Counted from the stretch's first letter, positions 21,810 through 34,207 are shown. The stretch is 64,000 bases of DNA from Gloeophyllum trabeum ATCC 11539 (GCF_000344685.1 NW_006920411.1:2343422-2407421); one strand, 5' to 3'. A program made the numbers and translations. Notes: generated from the sequence alone by a model not told the origin.

Positions 21810-23512
21810 ATGGTTCCAGGCATCCTCTTCGGACTCGTTCTGCTACCTGTGCTGGCATCGGCGGCAGCTATACCTTCAAATAATGTAACAAAAATCGCCC
21901 TGAACCGCAATGTGCTATTCAGCAACTCCGGTGTTGCCAATATCCCAGCGCTAAGACAACACCTTGGTAACGTAGTCAAGTATGCCGCTCTATTCAATAC
22001 TTTTGCCTGTATGGTCACACTCATGTTTGCTCTGCCGTAGTAAATATCAACATGGCTTCTCAAATTTCCAGAAGAACACTGGTCACCCTCATCCCCTTTC
22101 AGTTGGGAGCTTCTTTAGGCATCTATTCGGTGGTCACCGCTTGAAGCGTGCAGAAGGGAATGTGCCTTTGAGTAATTTCCAGTCCGGCGCGGTATGGAGT
22201 GGAGCAATATCTGTCGGTACGCCTCCAGTAACTTACACGGGTAAGTCTGGTGGGCCGCCCCTTCGTGATATGACCGCTTACGAAATATTTGCTAGTCGAT
22301 TTTGACACAGGCAGGAGAGCCGTTGCTCAGCAATCGATATATTCTAATAATTCTGTAGGTAGCAGCGACCTCTTTCTCCCCGGGGCGAACTGCGACAGCA
22401 CCTGTGCCGGTCATACGCTGTATAACACTGCAAGCAGTTCAACTGCGGTCGACCAAGGGCAAACCTTTAGTCTGGCCTTCGGAGACGGGTCTTCGGTGAC
22501 AGGCGAGGTCTTCGTGGACACGGTGACCATCAGTGGCTTGACAGTCAGTGTCGCTCATCTGCCATGTTCATGCTGCAGACTCACGAGGCCACCTCGTTCA
22601 GGCAACCGGGCAGGCGGTAGGAGCTGCAAATCAATATTCCTCCAGTTTCGAGGTCAGCCAGTTCCCCGCAGATGGGCTAATGGGCATGGCGTTTCAATCA
22701 ATCTCGGCCTTCGACCAGAGCCCGGTATTCCAGACTTTGATTAACCAGGGACAGACGACTTCTCCTGTATTCGGTTTCAGCTTAACCAGCACCGGAGGGG
22801 AGCTGACCATCGGTGGCGTTGACGGCACGCAGTTCGCTGGCACGTTGACGCAGGTGCCGGTCACGCAGCAGGTGCGTTAGGTTACGCGACTTCATGACAC
22901 AATGACTAATTTGTAAGATTGTGATCCATGTAGGGATATTGGCAAGTTGACCTAGCCGCGGTGAATGTGAACGGCCAGGCAACTGTGACAGGTGTATCCG
23001 CCATCATCGACACTGGCACATCTCTGGTCCTCGGTAATACAGCTAACGTCGCCCAGTTTTACGCCGCCATCCCTGGTTCCGCGGACGCAACTAGTACAGT
23101 CGGAGCCGGCTTCTTCACAGGTATGCCAGCCTTTTACATGGTATGTTGATAATTAATTTCTTGAATACAGTTCCTTGCGCCTCCATTCCTTCTGTGAGCT
23201 TGACTTTCGGCAGCACAGCGTTTCCTATCAGTGCGGATACGTTCAACCTCGGTCAAGTATCCGCAGGTTCTGCGGATTGTGTGGGCGGGATGGTGGCCAG
23301 TGATCTTGGATGTGAGTCTCTTAAGTTACTTGAGCTTTGAGAAGAACTCTGATGCTACCTTCTTGCAGCATTTTGGGTTGCGGGAGATGTTTTCCTCCAA
23401 AATGTCTACACCTGTAAGTTGCTCATATGGTTCTGGGGGTACATATCTCAATCGTCGCTCGATAGCATTCGACATGGGGAACAACCAAGTCGGCTTCGCC
23501 GCACTTGCGTGA
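21810..23512 (+). CDS. Secreted pepsin-type aspartic protease (A1 family)
   Basis: Nine exons (21810-21971, 22072-22240, 22296-22310, 22359-22543, 22602-22871, 22934-23120, 23171-23311, 23369-23413, 23466-23512) total 1221 nt, 406 residues. A signal peptide (VPGILFGLVLLPVLASAAA) is followed by a propeptide and the mature two-lobed enzyme. The catalytic motifs are DFDTGSSDLF and IIDTGTSLVLG; GDGSSVTGEVF fits the flap-side region, and the end is FDMGNNQVGFAALA. The family hydrolyses proteins outside the cell at acid pH. The first catalytic motif sits on a 15-nt exon whose downstream intron (22311-22358) begins with GC, not GT, and has a good branch-like CTAAT. Intron 1 has a weak donor (GTAGTC) chosen by phase. 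Confidence 0.93.
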
Positions 23513-23715
23513 GGGTTGAATGACCTTCTCATGCTTAAGTATACTTTGGTCGATCGAGGGCTTCCACATGTCGGCGCATGGAACGTCTTCGCTGTGGTTA
23601 ACCTCAATTAGTGTTATAGAGCAGCAGTACTCAGTGGATGTACTAGACGATTGTAGATATAAGGACAATGATACCCGGTGAAAATAATACGTATTCCGCG
23701 TGGCACGTCGGATCA

Positions 23716-24423
23716 TTACTTTCTCTGTTGAGTCTTGACCCTCGGGTCTCCTCGTTCGTTTCTCTTGCGAAGCTTCTCCTGTCGTTTACTTGTGGGCCCA
23801 ACCGGGGGGACGTCGTCCGCGCCGGCCGCCGCCGGTCTTCCGAGGAGGAATGGAGAGACCAAGTTATATCCCTTGTACCCAGCATATAACGGAATCTAGT
23901 TCGAGACGGTTAAGAGGGGCGATGATGAACAGTCGTGGAGTCACTGACGACGGAGTATAACCACCACACCCAGTCTCCCAAAGCAGCACTGCCAACCTGG
24001 CATGCCCCTTTGGTATACGATGAGGTTACCAGCAGCAAAGGCTCAGATAGAATGGCGTACATGTAATATAAAGAACATCGAAGCACCATTCCGTCATGCC
24101 AGCTTGATTCAGGTCATCCCCTGGTGACAGCAGTTCGCCAGAAGCACTCCGTCGGGGAGTCCCCACCCTTGTCAGGAAGCGAGAAAGGAAGAAGGTTATC
24201 AGGTATGTTGACGAGCTCAACAGGGTACGGAAGGATAGCGTCAATGTATTCCTCCGTAATAGCAGTCGGAGTAGGATAGATAGCAGAGAGGCAATGAGCA
24301 TGCCCAGCTGTATGTTCTTGATAGCTGTCTCATTTTGTGCCGCTGCGAGACATCAAGGTATAAGCAACCATCCGTACTTTGTATTATCGACTCACCAATC
24401 TTTTTAGCGGAGGCGTTCGCCAT
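23716..24423 (-). CDS. SND2: SND2/TMEM208 homologue, ER targeting factor
   Basis: Four exons run from ATG 24423 to TAA 23716. The N-terminus MANASAKKIAAQNETAIKN is followed by two hydrophobic hairpin segments (LGMLIASLLSILLRLLL and LLSSSTYLITFFL). Then come the conserved DDLNQAGMTEWCFDVLYIT block, a W-rich helix (LGDWVWWLYSV), IPLYAGYKGYN, and a basic tail (KRQEKLRKRNERG). This pattern is that of TMEM208 / yeast Snd2, which acts in SRP-independent targeting of proteins to the ER membrane. Length, about 180 residues, fits the family. Two splice junctions use less common sites (donor GTCAGT, acceptor ACTAG). It is divergent from the SNAPc/Myb gene with 186 bp between starts. Confidence 0.85.
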
Positions 24424-24609
24424 AGGGTCGTTAGCCTGAGCACCTCCAGCTGGAGGTGGAAGGGAAAGCGCCTTCACGTGATGCCGACGCCAATAATGAG
24501 CGCGTCGGGAGCGCGTCGCACTTTCTCCTAACGTCCATGTCAAAATCCAGCTCGTATCTTTCTTCAACAGACGAACACCCTTTACCTCCTGTAGCCAAGT
24601 TATAACGCC

Positions 24610-27218
24610 ATGAGCTCGGCCCGTGTCGCCAACCCTGTCAAGGATATCGCACAGAAAACCCTCCAGGCTAATAAAGATCACCAGTACGCCCTGAAAGTTT
24701 ATACAGAGCGACTAGAGTCTGAACTAGCCACAGTCGATAAACTGCTGGTATGTTTACTCCTGTATACATACGTTCTACTTATGCGTTTCTGTCCAGACCT
24801 CTGCCGAATGGGAGGAGCAGGACGATGAAGCGGATTTGGATGTCGGCGGCTTCGTCCTAGTCCCGGGCTCCGTGAAGCCTTCCGGCCCAATCGCTCATGG
24901 TGACTTTCTATCAAAGGTATGACGTGGTGCTTCTTGCCCCCAATCCCAAGCAAATGATTTTACAGGAGTCACCCTTTCGGGATGATGCGACCAGGAGACA
25001 GAGGTACTTAGAGCTCACGACCATCCATCCCAGTGAGTTGCTACGCATTATACCTGTCATTGCTTTTATAAATACCTTGTTAGTGAAGGCGAAAGAACTG
25101 GATGCTCTGGCAGAAGCTGTCCGGACGGAGAATTACCGTATGCACGCCTACGAGGCGCAAAGACGGTTCGCGTTGTCTATCTTACGCACGTATATTTTAC
25201 GCTTATCATAAAGCACCTTTGATGCAGCGGTCAAAATGCGCTCACCAGTCTTAATCAACAGCCGCAAAGCTACTTTGAACTCAACAAGGAGGGCATCGAC
25301 TGGGAACGAGTCGCCTCCAAGGTATTCCTGGTAGACTATATTCACCTTCAGATCTTAACAGCGTATACTATTGTAAGGTATCATCTTCGATATCCTCCTA
25401 TGTCCAGCGATCGGCGAAAGAATGCGAGATCCGCTGGCTTGGGGATCGCCATCCCGAAATCAACCATGGACCTTGGTCAGATACTGAAGTCGCTCAAGTC
25501 AAAGCTCTAGCCGCAAATTATCCGGATGGGCGGGTCAACTGGGTCAAAGTAGCGGAGCAGCTCGGTGTATTCTCATATTCTTCTTCTATGCTCTTCGACC
25601 CGGCCTGACGCCCGGTTCTCTAGACTAATCGCACGCCCATCGACTGTATGCGAACTGCCGTGCCTCGCAGGACACACGTCTGGACTGCCGAAGCGGACGA
25701 TCGGCTCCTCGAAGCAGTGAAGATATATGGACTTGAGAATTGGCTGTTGGGTGCGTCTCCCCGCCCTTTTCAGCTGCGAAACCCTTCTAACGTATTCATA
25801 TGTACGCAGTTGCGCGTTTCGTCTCCGAAGATGCTACTGCACAACAGTGCCAGAACCGATATCACCGGACATTGGATCCGGAGCTCGCACGAGGGCCGTG
25901 GACCGAGGAAGAGGACAATCGTCTGCGCCGCGCCGTAGAGGCATATGGTCATGCGTGGCTGGAGGTTGCGACGTGCGTTCCGGGCAGAAGTAATGAGCAG
26001 TGCCGGGATCGGTGGAACGAGCGGTTGAATCCTAAAGTTATCAAGGGTAAGTGGAGCGAAGAGGAGGATCGAGCACTCATCGAAGTCGTTGGGAGATTGG
26101 GAGAGAAATGGAAGGAAGTTAGCGAGTCTTTGGGGACTGGGAGAACGGACAAACAGGTGATGCCTTGCGTTGCATATATGCTCCCGCTGACCTCGCCCTT
26201 TAGTGTCGGTCGAGGTACGAGAAGCTTCACAAGGGCAAGCAAAGGGAGAAAGAGGCCTCCACCTCCACTACGACAACGCCGGCTGTTGCAACGAACAGCT
26301 CTGGGACGCCGGACGCGCCTGCGCCAGGCCCTGCTGTTCAATCTCAGGCTTCATCCTCCCAAACCTGGCAGAGCCTACAAATAAGGATGCAAGATTTCGG
26401 CCAAAATGATGGTGCAGGTTCGAGTGTCGACAATCAAGGTGCTCAAGCCACGGCTACGACCTCGTCTCAGGCCACGCCCCGATCCCGACCTCGGCCGAGA
26501 AAGGCGGCGGCTAAGCCTGCTGGGCGCGATACTCCTGCTGAAGTACCTCCTAAGGAAGACGAAGCACCCGGGGGCGATTCTAGCTCGCCACCGGCGCCAA
26601 TGGAGACAAATACAACCGCGAACAGCTCTTCAAGAAAGAAGAGGACCCGCAAGAGCGCTGCTCCGGCTCCCGATGCTGACGCGCCAACTCCAAAGAGAAG
26701 CAGATCAAGCAAGAAGAAAGCGGTTCCCCCAGATACTACCGATAGCGAACAAGCTCAGGATCTCCCGAACCAGCCCGGTACGTCCTAACGCATGAGTGTT
26801 CATGTCCATATACTCAAGAACTACAGCAGAAGAATCTCCGCCTGTCACCGCCAGCAGTAGTAAGGACAAAGGAAAAACAAAAACACTTCCAAAACCTCGA
26901 GGTAGGCCACGGAAGAAGGGAAACGCCCACCCAGCGGGTGATGTGGAGACAGCTGAACCCGCAGCTACCCCAAGCCACGCCCAGGGTGCCGACGTTGCTA
27001 CGACGTCTTCCGATGATCGTGCGCGAGCAGAATCTCAAACCCCACCCGATACCGCATTGACCGCTCCTGGAACAAACCTTATGGACACATCAAGCAAGAG
27101 CGGCGGTCAAAAGCAGAAGGGTAGGTCGAGGAAGTCCGACGCTGCCAAGGGGCCACCACCGAGGGTCGGCACCCGTCGATCCACGAGGCTACAACCCAGT
27201 GCTGAAGCAGGTCCCTGA
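24610..27218 (+). CDS. SNAPc largest-subunit-like multi-Myb protein with AT-hook
   Basis: About nine exons join in phase from ATG 24610 to TGA 27216-27218. After an N-terminal helical region come successive Myb/SANT repeats: a partial one around GIDWERVASK, then HGPWSDTEVAQVKALA, HVWTAEADDRLLEAVKIYG, RGPWTEEEDNRLRRAVEAYG and KGKWSEEEDRALIEVVGRLG, each with spaced tryptophans. This four-and-a-half repeat layout is that of SNAPC4 (SNAP190), which binds the proximal sequence element of snRNA genes. The C-terminal third is Lys/Pro/Ser-rich and contains an AT-hook (KPRGRPRKKG). A basal snRNA transcription role is inferred from layout; another Myb regulator is possible. Confidence 0.82.
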
Positions 27219-27486
27219 GGTCGTGGCCTCATCTTGCAGACTCCATCTGTAGAAGTAGATCTCACACTGCCAACCTCTTCCCAATTTGTATTTGACAGTA
27301 CACAAGCAACACGTACTCGAACAACATCTCCAATAACATTCAGTTGCCAATAGCCTACAATGCCCTGAAGTTTTGCGAAAACCACTAGGAACACGAGATA
27401 TTGCAAGAATTTCGACGACGACATACGAAGGAAACGGCAAGAGCGAAAGAACCAAAAATATACGCTCGCAGTCAAGCCTGTTAGTA

Positions 27487-29659
27487 TCACGCCGCAGCGG
27501 CGACGACTGTCGCAGCAGCAGCCGTCGCCCGGGCGTCCACCAGGCCCAGCGGGGCACCAGCCCTCAACTTCGGCGCCTCCTCCACCTTGCCCAGGAGCTT
27601 CTCGAATCGGCTACGGGTAACCATGACCGCGCGCTGGTCGACGTAGTGCTTTTCGCCGGCCCTGAGCTGCTTTGGCGCGCTCCCGTCCAACAGGCCGAGT
27701 TGCTCGTCGTTCCAGATGTCCTTGATGGGCTTGACCTGGTCGTCCGGCAGGCCGACGCCGGCGCGCCCGCCGAGAGCCTTCCAGTCTTGCAAGCGTTTGA
27801 TCCCGAGCGTGTTGAAAGTATCATCAACAGCGTCGACGAGCTTCTCCATTTGCTCCTGCGTGTGTCTCGGCGTGATCGTGACGCGGAGACGCTCCTCGCC
27901 GCGAGCCACCGTCGGGTAGTTGATGGCCTGCACGTAAATATCATGTTTCGCGAGGAGGTAGTCCGACGCGTCCTTCGCAAGCGCAGCGTCACCGACGAGG
28001 ACGGGTGTGATGTGACTGGGACCAGGTACAACGGGGATATCCCTCTCCGCGAAGCGCTTCTTCAACGCGCGGACGTTCAAACCAAGAAGCTTCCGGTCGC
28101 CCATCCACTCCATCTGGTACCGCACACTCGCGTGCGCGCCGGCGACGGTAACGGGGGGAAGCGAGGTCGTGAAGATGAAACCGGGCGCGTACGAGCGGAT
28201 CATGTCGACGAACTCGGTTGAGCCGGCGATGTACCCGCCGACGGCGCCGTACGCCTTGCCCAGAGTGCCGGTGATAATGTCGATGCGGTCCATGACGGTG
28301 CCAGGGATGGGAGCGGGGGACTGGCCGGCAGCGAGATGCGCCTGGAAGTCGAGGTGCTCAGCAACACCGGCGCCGCGGGGTCCGTACAAACCGACGGCAT
28401 GAACCTAGAGAAGGCGGAGGGTGTAAGAATAGAAATAAACATGATAGAGGTGCGGAAGAGAAGATACGAACCTCATCCAAGAACGTCAATGCGCCATACT
28501 TGTCGGCCAGGTCGCAGATCTCCTTAATGGGCCCGACGGACCCGCACATCGAGTACACACTCTCGAACGCGATGATCTTGGGCGTGTCTTTGGGGAACGA
28601 AGCGAGCTTCGCCTCCAAGTCCTGCAGGTCGTTGTGCTTGAAGATAACTTTCCTGGCGCCGGAGTGACGGATGCCCTGGATCATGGACGCGTGGTTCATG
28701 GAGTCCGAGAAGAATACGCAGTTGGGAAGTTTGGAACCGAGGGTCGCCAGTGTAGCGTCATTGGCGACGTAGCAGGAAGAGAAGACCAAGGCGGCGGGTT
28801 TGCGGTGCAAGGCTGCTAGCTCAGCTTCCAAACCGAGATGCCAGGCACCGTTTCCTGCTATGTTACGAGTGCCTCCAGCACCATGGCCGTACTTGTCGAG
28901 GGTGCGACTGCAAGGGTCAATGAGAAACTCGCCTTTCCTAGCAGGTACTAGCACTTACTGCATAGTCTCTATAACCACGGGGTTGTTCCCCATGCCTAGA
29001 TAGTCATTGGCGCACCATACTTCGACTTCGTCCTTCGGGTCGCTGGTATGAGCGATGGGGAACTTCTTAGCAAGGCGATTGATATTGTTGAAGTAGCGGT
29101 AAGAAGCGTCTTTATGCTTCTTCTCAATCTCCTCGTTGTAGAACTTCTCGTAATCGAAGAGGCCAGGCTTGGCCTGTTTCTTGGGTGCCTTGCTGGCCTC
29201 GGCGGCAGCAGCATGGAAGGGGCAGCCAGCAGCAGCCGCAGCCGCTGCGGTAGCGTCACCCTTGGCCTGACCAGCATGGGCAGCCTTCGCAGCGGCCTTG
29301 CGTTTGGCAGCAGCGAGGTCCTCCGCCATGCGCGCAGCCCTAGCGGCGGCGGACGCGTGCGGGCACATACTAATGTCGGCGCTGGCAGCGTTGTCGGGGA
29401 GATGAACTCCCTTCTGTTCGTGTATTTTCTTGACATCAGCGGTGCCGGCAAGGGAGGCGTAGCCTGCTACGACTTGCTTGGAGCGCACGGAGAGGACGGG
29501 GCCGAGCACCGGGCACTGGGTCGCCTTCTCGGTGAGCTTGTTAAGCGTAGGGTACTTTGGCGACGTCGCGGTGCACAGGGAGCGGAGGGTGGACTGCTTT
29601 GTGCGGCCCAGGTAGGGGCACATGCCTTTGAAGCGGCTGAGGGACGAGAGACGGTCCAT
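27487..29659 (-). CDS. HEM1: 5-aminolevulinate synthase, mitochondrial
   Basis: Three exons (29659-28959, 28907-28472, 28404-27487) total 2055 nt, 684 residues. It makes 5-aminolevulinate from glycine and succinyl-CoA in the mitochondrial matrix, the first step of heme synthesis, with PLP. The core starts near residue 185 ([18 protein letters not shown]). Hallmarks are [55 protein letters not shown], and the PLP lysine in [16 protein letters not shown]. The N-terminal ~180 residues are a presequence plus Ala/Lys-rich linker with four Cys-Pro dipeptides (about residues 14, 49, 99, 146), resembling heme regulatory motifs. The tail after the core is Ala-rich. Confidence 0.97.
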
Positions 29660-30362
29660 GGTGGGGGGATCGGGGGGCGTAGCGAAGGTGCAATGAAATG
29701 AGATGGCCTCTTATAGTAATTTTACGACCGGTGTGCGTCCGCGATTCGCCGGCAAATATCCACGCGGTGATTGGCCCGCTCATTAGGCGCTCTTGTCACG
29801 TCGCGTGTGACCGACTGAGTGCAACTCGTCTGCGTTAATCGGCCCTTCGTTCATCCATCGTGACTGCCTCTGCCGTCAGCTCTCGCAGTTCTCTTTCCCT
29901 TCTTTCTCTGCCGTCTGCTACACGGACTGTGGGCTGTCATATCGCATTACACCGGGGCTTGCGCGCCGTTCATCTCTTGCCAGGATGGAAATGCACTGGT
30001 CGGGCAGATTCAAGCGGCCGCACGCCGAGCAGTCAGGGGCTTGGTCCAGGCGTCACGGTCCTCACGTTACTGCCTTTCCCGTGGTGTGTTTCCGTCGTCG
30101 GTGGATAAACGTCTGCGACTCTGTATTCGGTCTCTCTCTATACCCGGCATTTCCAGGTGGGACATGATATCAGACCCACATCATACTCTCCTTTGCTTGG
30201 AGTTGCCGTCCACTACAACTACACTCAAGATAGAACATAGGTAGCACTTGGGGTTACCATCCATCAAGGAAAGGTCTGGAAACTTGTAACCATCTATACA
30301 ATTTGATATCAAGTCTACGTCGTACGATCACTACGATCCATCCAAATATACCTTTTCACATC
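29660..30362. other. Intergenic, HEM1 upstream region
   Basis: This lies between the HEM1 start and the ARG8 stop, both on the minus strand, so it holds the HEM1 promoter and ARG8 3' flank. A short + strand frame from ATG 29985 (60 codons) lies after a pyrimidine-rich stretch but has no recognisable feature. Confidence 0.5.
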
Positions 30363-32351
30363 CTACTTCCTCGCTACCAAGCTCAGGCAGCTCTCCAGCA
30401 CATCCACCGCAAAATCAACCTCCTCCTTCCCCACGTTCAAGCTCGGCACCAGTCTGACGGCATCCTTCCCCGCAGTCAGCACCAGTAAGCCTCTCTCGCG
30501 AGCAAGCCCGACCACCTTCCCCGCATCCTCCCCGTTCTTGAATCCCAAGCCTAGGATGAGTCCTCGTCCCCGGACGGAAGGCTCCAGAAGGTCTGGGAAC
30601 CACCCGGACAGACGTTCAAGGCGCGAGAGCAGGTAAGTCGAAATGTCGGTGATATGCGACACGAACGGCCGGGCGGAGACGCGAGAAAGGACGTGATGGC
30701 CTAACGCACAGGCCAGCGGTGATCCACCAAATGTCGTTCCGTGTGTTCCTGTGCATTTGAGATTATAATGAAGCCAGTGATGCATCGAGTTAGTAGACGC
30801 GCTAGTTCTAGCACAGCTTGATCAGACACGTACCGGGCGTCATTGTCTGCGCAACACTATCCCTCATCAGCACTGCACCTATGGGGTACCCGCCCGCAAG
30901 TGGTTTGGCCATCGTAACAATGTCCGGGTGACAATCCACCGGGAACGTCGAATGCGCCCATAAACTGCCAGTCCTATACAGTCCGCACTAACGATCCGTG
31001 TCAGCACCGCACTCAAAGCACGAGACGGAGATGAGATAACTCGTATCACACAGATTCGAGCAAGTCGCGCCGAAGACACCGCCAACTCACCTGTACCTCA
31101 TCAAAAATCAGCGTCGCGCCGACCTCATCGCACCTCTTCCTCAACTCCCTTAGCCACTCCTGCCGCGCCGCATTCACCCCGCCCTCTCCTTGAATCGGCT
31201 CCACGATCACCGCACACACATCCTCGTCAACCACCATCCCCACCTCGTCCACGTCGTTCACGCGCCCAACCTTCACGCCCGGGATCAGCGGGCGGAACGG
31301 CGCCTGGTACTTGCTGTTCGGCGTCACGCTCAGCGCGCCCATCGTGCGCCCGTGGAACGCGTTCTGGAAGCACACGATGCGCGTCTTCGTCTCCGCCTGC
31401 GCGGGGAAGCGCTCCTTCGCAAGCTTGCGCGCGATCTTCAGCGCGCCCTCGTTCGCCTCCGTCCCCGAGTTGCTGAAGAACACCTTCGCGGACGCGGGCG
31501 GCGCGGCGGTGTCGGCCGAGAGCTCGCCCGGGCCGCATTCTTGGTTGGACGTGCCGGAGGGGGGCGCGAGCGACCCTGTGGGCCAGCCGAGTCCGCCTTC
31601 GCGTCGCGTGAGCTCGACGAGGAGCTCCGCGAGTCGAGGGGCCCAAGGGTTGTGGTATACGTTTGAGGAGTGCAGGAGTTTGGGTGCTTGCGTCCTGAGA
31701 ACCTGCAGCGTCGCTCAGCTCAACTGTTAGGCTAACAAGACTTCGTATTTCTGTCTCCCAGCATGGCATGCGACCCCCAGCGGCTACCTTACACACCCAC
31801 TTGGCCTGCGCACGTCACGCAGGGAGGAAAAACGGAGAAGGGGTATGATTGAAAAGTGCAGATACATACCTCGGCCATGCCCTCGTCTCCATGCCCCAAC
31901 GCATTCACAGCGATCCCCGCACAGAAATCCAGGTACTTCCTCCCCTCGAGATCCCACACCCAGCTCCCCTCCCCGTGGCTCATCACGAACGGGGGCCTAG
32001 CATAGACAGGCAGTAGATACCTCTCTCCGAGCGCCAGGAGCTCCTTGGTCTCATCGCACGCCGTTTCTAATGAAGGCGTATGCGTCGCCTCGAGGTAGGA
32101 CGTGTTCGGAGAACGATTGGACGAGGATGCGGGCGTCGATGAGAGAGAGCGGATGGAAGTTAGAGTCCTACGAGTCTGGTATGCTGTGAAGGAGTTAGGA
32201 CGTGAGCTGATGGGAAGCTTAAGCTGCTATACTCACTGCTCGGTTTTACGCCACTGGCGTTGCATCGCAAGCTACCCAGTGCCACGGGCTTTTGTGAGAA
32301 TATCGTAGGTAGCCGTCCGAATCGTGCAGTAGCTAGGCTGTTCCGTATCAT
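30363..32351 (-). CDS. ARG8: Acetylornithine aminotransferase, mitochondrial
   Basis: Five exons (32351-32237, 32183-31870, 31702-31091, 30987-30834, 30748-30363) total 1581 nt, 526 residues. This class-III PLP aminotransferase converts N-acetylglutamate semialdehyde and glutamate to N-acetylornithine in arginine synthesis. Visible motifs: [85 protein letters not shown], and the PLP lysine in [15 protein letters not shown]. The first ~70 residues ([15 protein letters not shown], then S/R-rich) are a mitochondrial presequence and need the first intron to be removed. Insertion of about 20 residues ([12 protein letters not shown] region) lies between core helices. Ornithine or GABA transaminase is less likely. 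Confidence 0.93.
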
Positions 32352-32748
32352 GTCTGAGATATCCAACAAAGGCCTAGCAGCAGAGTGAGAGGCGAGAGGA
32401 TTTGAAAGCACTAGGACAGGGAAGAGGGGGATCACTGAATGGGACGCTTCTTATTAGCTGTGAGTTATATAGAGTACATGAAAAGCAGAGCAGCGTCGAC
32501 CACAGCTGGATGCTCTGTAGCAATTTTGACTCAAAACCACTGCTTTTGGGTGATGTTCATTCATAGCAAGTCATTTTAGCGCCTGCGATTTAGCCGGCGG
32601 CAGCTATTCCAGTCATCAAACCCAGGCAATACCTTCAGGTATCAATTCATACAATTACATAGCACGGCAAATGCACAGGAGCACTGAGCACTGAGCTCGT
32701 AGATACAATCTTTTGGAAGAAGGTTACCGGAAGACAATCTCATGCATC
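32352..32748. other. Intergenic
   Basis: This is the ARG8 upstream region and CWC21-like 3' flank. No coding frame is supported. Confidence 0.5.
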
Positions 32749-34207
32749 TCACTCCCGGCTGCTCGACCTGGAACTGACGGACATGGAAGAACCAGACGAA
32801 GCAGAACGAGACCGACCACGACGCGGAGGTGAGGGAGAGCGCATCTCCCGGTCGCTGTCATCCTTATTCCTCGGAGGAGACCTCGACTCGAACCTCCGGC
32901 GCTGGCGAGGTGGAGGCGACCTCGACGGGGTCCGGCTGGGTGACGGTCGCCGATCACGCCGGGGAGGAGAGCGACGGGGCGGAGACCTCCTGCGTGGGGG
33001 AGGAGACCGTGAATCGTCGCGAGGAGACGGTGATCTCCTGCGCATATGTGGAGGTGGTGACCTATAGCGATCTCGGGGAGGCGGCGACACTGAAACGTCT
33101 CGCCCCCGACCACGGGCGCCGCGAGGTGGATGGGGAGAGGGTGACCTGGAGTAACCACGAGAGGGAGGAACGGGAGAGCCGGACCGGCGATATCTTGCGG
33201 CCGGGGGAGGAGGTCCGTCACGTTCAGGGGAACGAGAATCGTACCGTCGGCGGGGAGGAGGGCGAGGAGGAGAACGCGGAGAACGCGAGCGGGAGGGAGA
33301 GCGGGAAGCGGATCGGGACATGGATCGTCCTCGTCGTCCATAACCACGGTCACGGGGAGGTGGGGGAGGCATAGCCCGGCGAGGAGGACTCCTGCTTCGT
33401 CTGTCCCGATAATCCTTTCCTCTTCCGCCATCTCTGTCCCTGTATGGCGGTGGAGGTGGAGGCATGGTCGCCCTTCTCTTCTCGTTTTCCTCTCTTTCTT
33501 TCCTGAGCCTATCTTCCTCCCGTCTCCTCAATCGATCCCTCTCTTTCTTCTCAGCCTCCCATTTCTCCTTCTGCGCCTGGTACCTAGCTCTCTCTTCTTC
33601 CCTCTTTCTCTCTCTTTCTTCCCTCTCAGCCAGCCGCTTCATCTTCAGCTCCTCTTGCTTCTCCCGGTCAAAGGCTTCTCCTTCGGTGTAATCTGGTCTT
33701 GTGCCCAAGGCACGCGCCATTTTGTTCAGTTCTTCCTTTTTGGCAGCGGCAATGCCATGAGTGTCCGAGGACTTCAGGCTTTTAGCGGTGGGTGCGAGAG
33801 ACGAGAGGTTGGCAAGGAGCTTCTCCCTCAATGCATTAACTTGCTCTTCAATCTGAGCTTCTTCCAATCTACAGAAGAGTGTTCAATAGGGACGTCATCT
33901 TCAAAATAACCAATCCGGACGCACCCTTGGTCCTCCAACTCAAGCTGTAGTTCCAAGCATTTCACTTCCACCTTTCTCTTCCGCTCGTGTTCCAAAATCT
34001 CCTGGTCAGGCTCACGGTGTTTCGGGGGCGCTACATCCCAAGCGCCAGCGCGTTCGGCCGCGGTCTCATGTGAGCGGAGGTACGACAAGTTACGTTGAAC
34101 GTAACCATTTGTACCACTGGACAGGCAGGTCAGTACATAGCTCTATCGAATGCTGGTTTTTGTACGCACCTGCCACGGGGTGTAGTGAGACCGATGCCGT
34201 TGTACAT
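32749..34207 (-). CDS. CWC21/SRRM2-type splicing factor with RS domain
   Basis: Three exons start at ATG 34207. The first encodes MYNGIGLTTPRG, spliced to SGTNGYVQRNLSYLRSHE, the conserved N-terminal signature of Cwc21/SRRM2. The cwf21 helix follows (ELQLELEDQ, then GLEEAQIEEQVNALREKLL across a splice). Next is a long charged helix of Arg/Glu/Lys, then about 230 residues rich in SR/SP/RS dipeptides and PPPPPP runs. In the family this protein binds Prp8/Snu114 in the active spliceosome near the 5' exon. The total is about 450 residues, far longer than yeast Cwc21 (135), because of the SRRM2-like RS tail. It is divergent from the F-box gene. Confidence 0.9.

Noticed and set aside
27373..28221. 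282-codon open frame on the + strand
   Set aside because: It lies antisense to the well-supported HEM1 coding exon.
31190..31730. Two open frames on the + strand
   Set aside because: Both are antisense to the conserved core of ARG8.
32829..33374. 181-codon open frame on the + strand
   Set aside because: Antisense to the RS-rich tail of the Cwc21/SRRM2-type gene.
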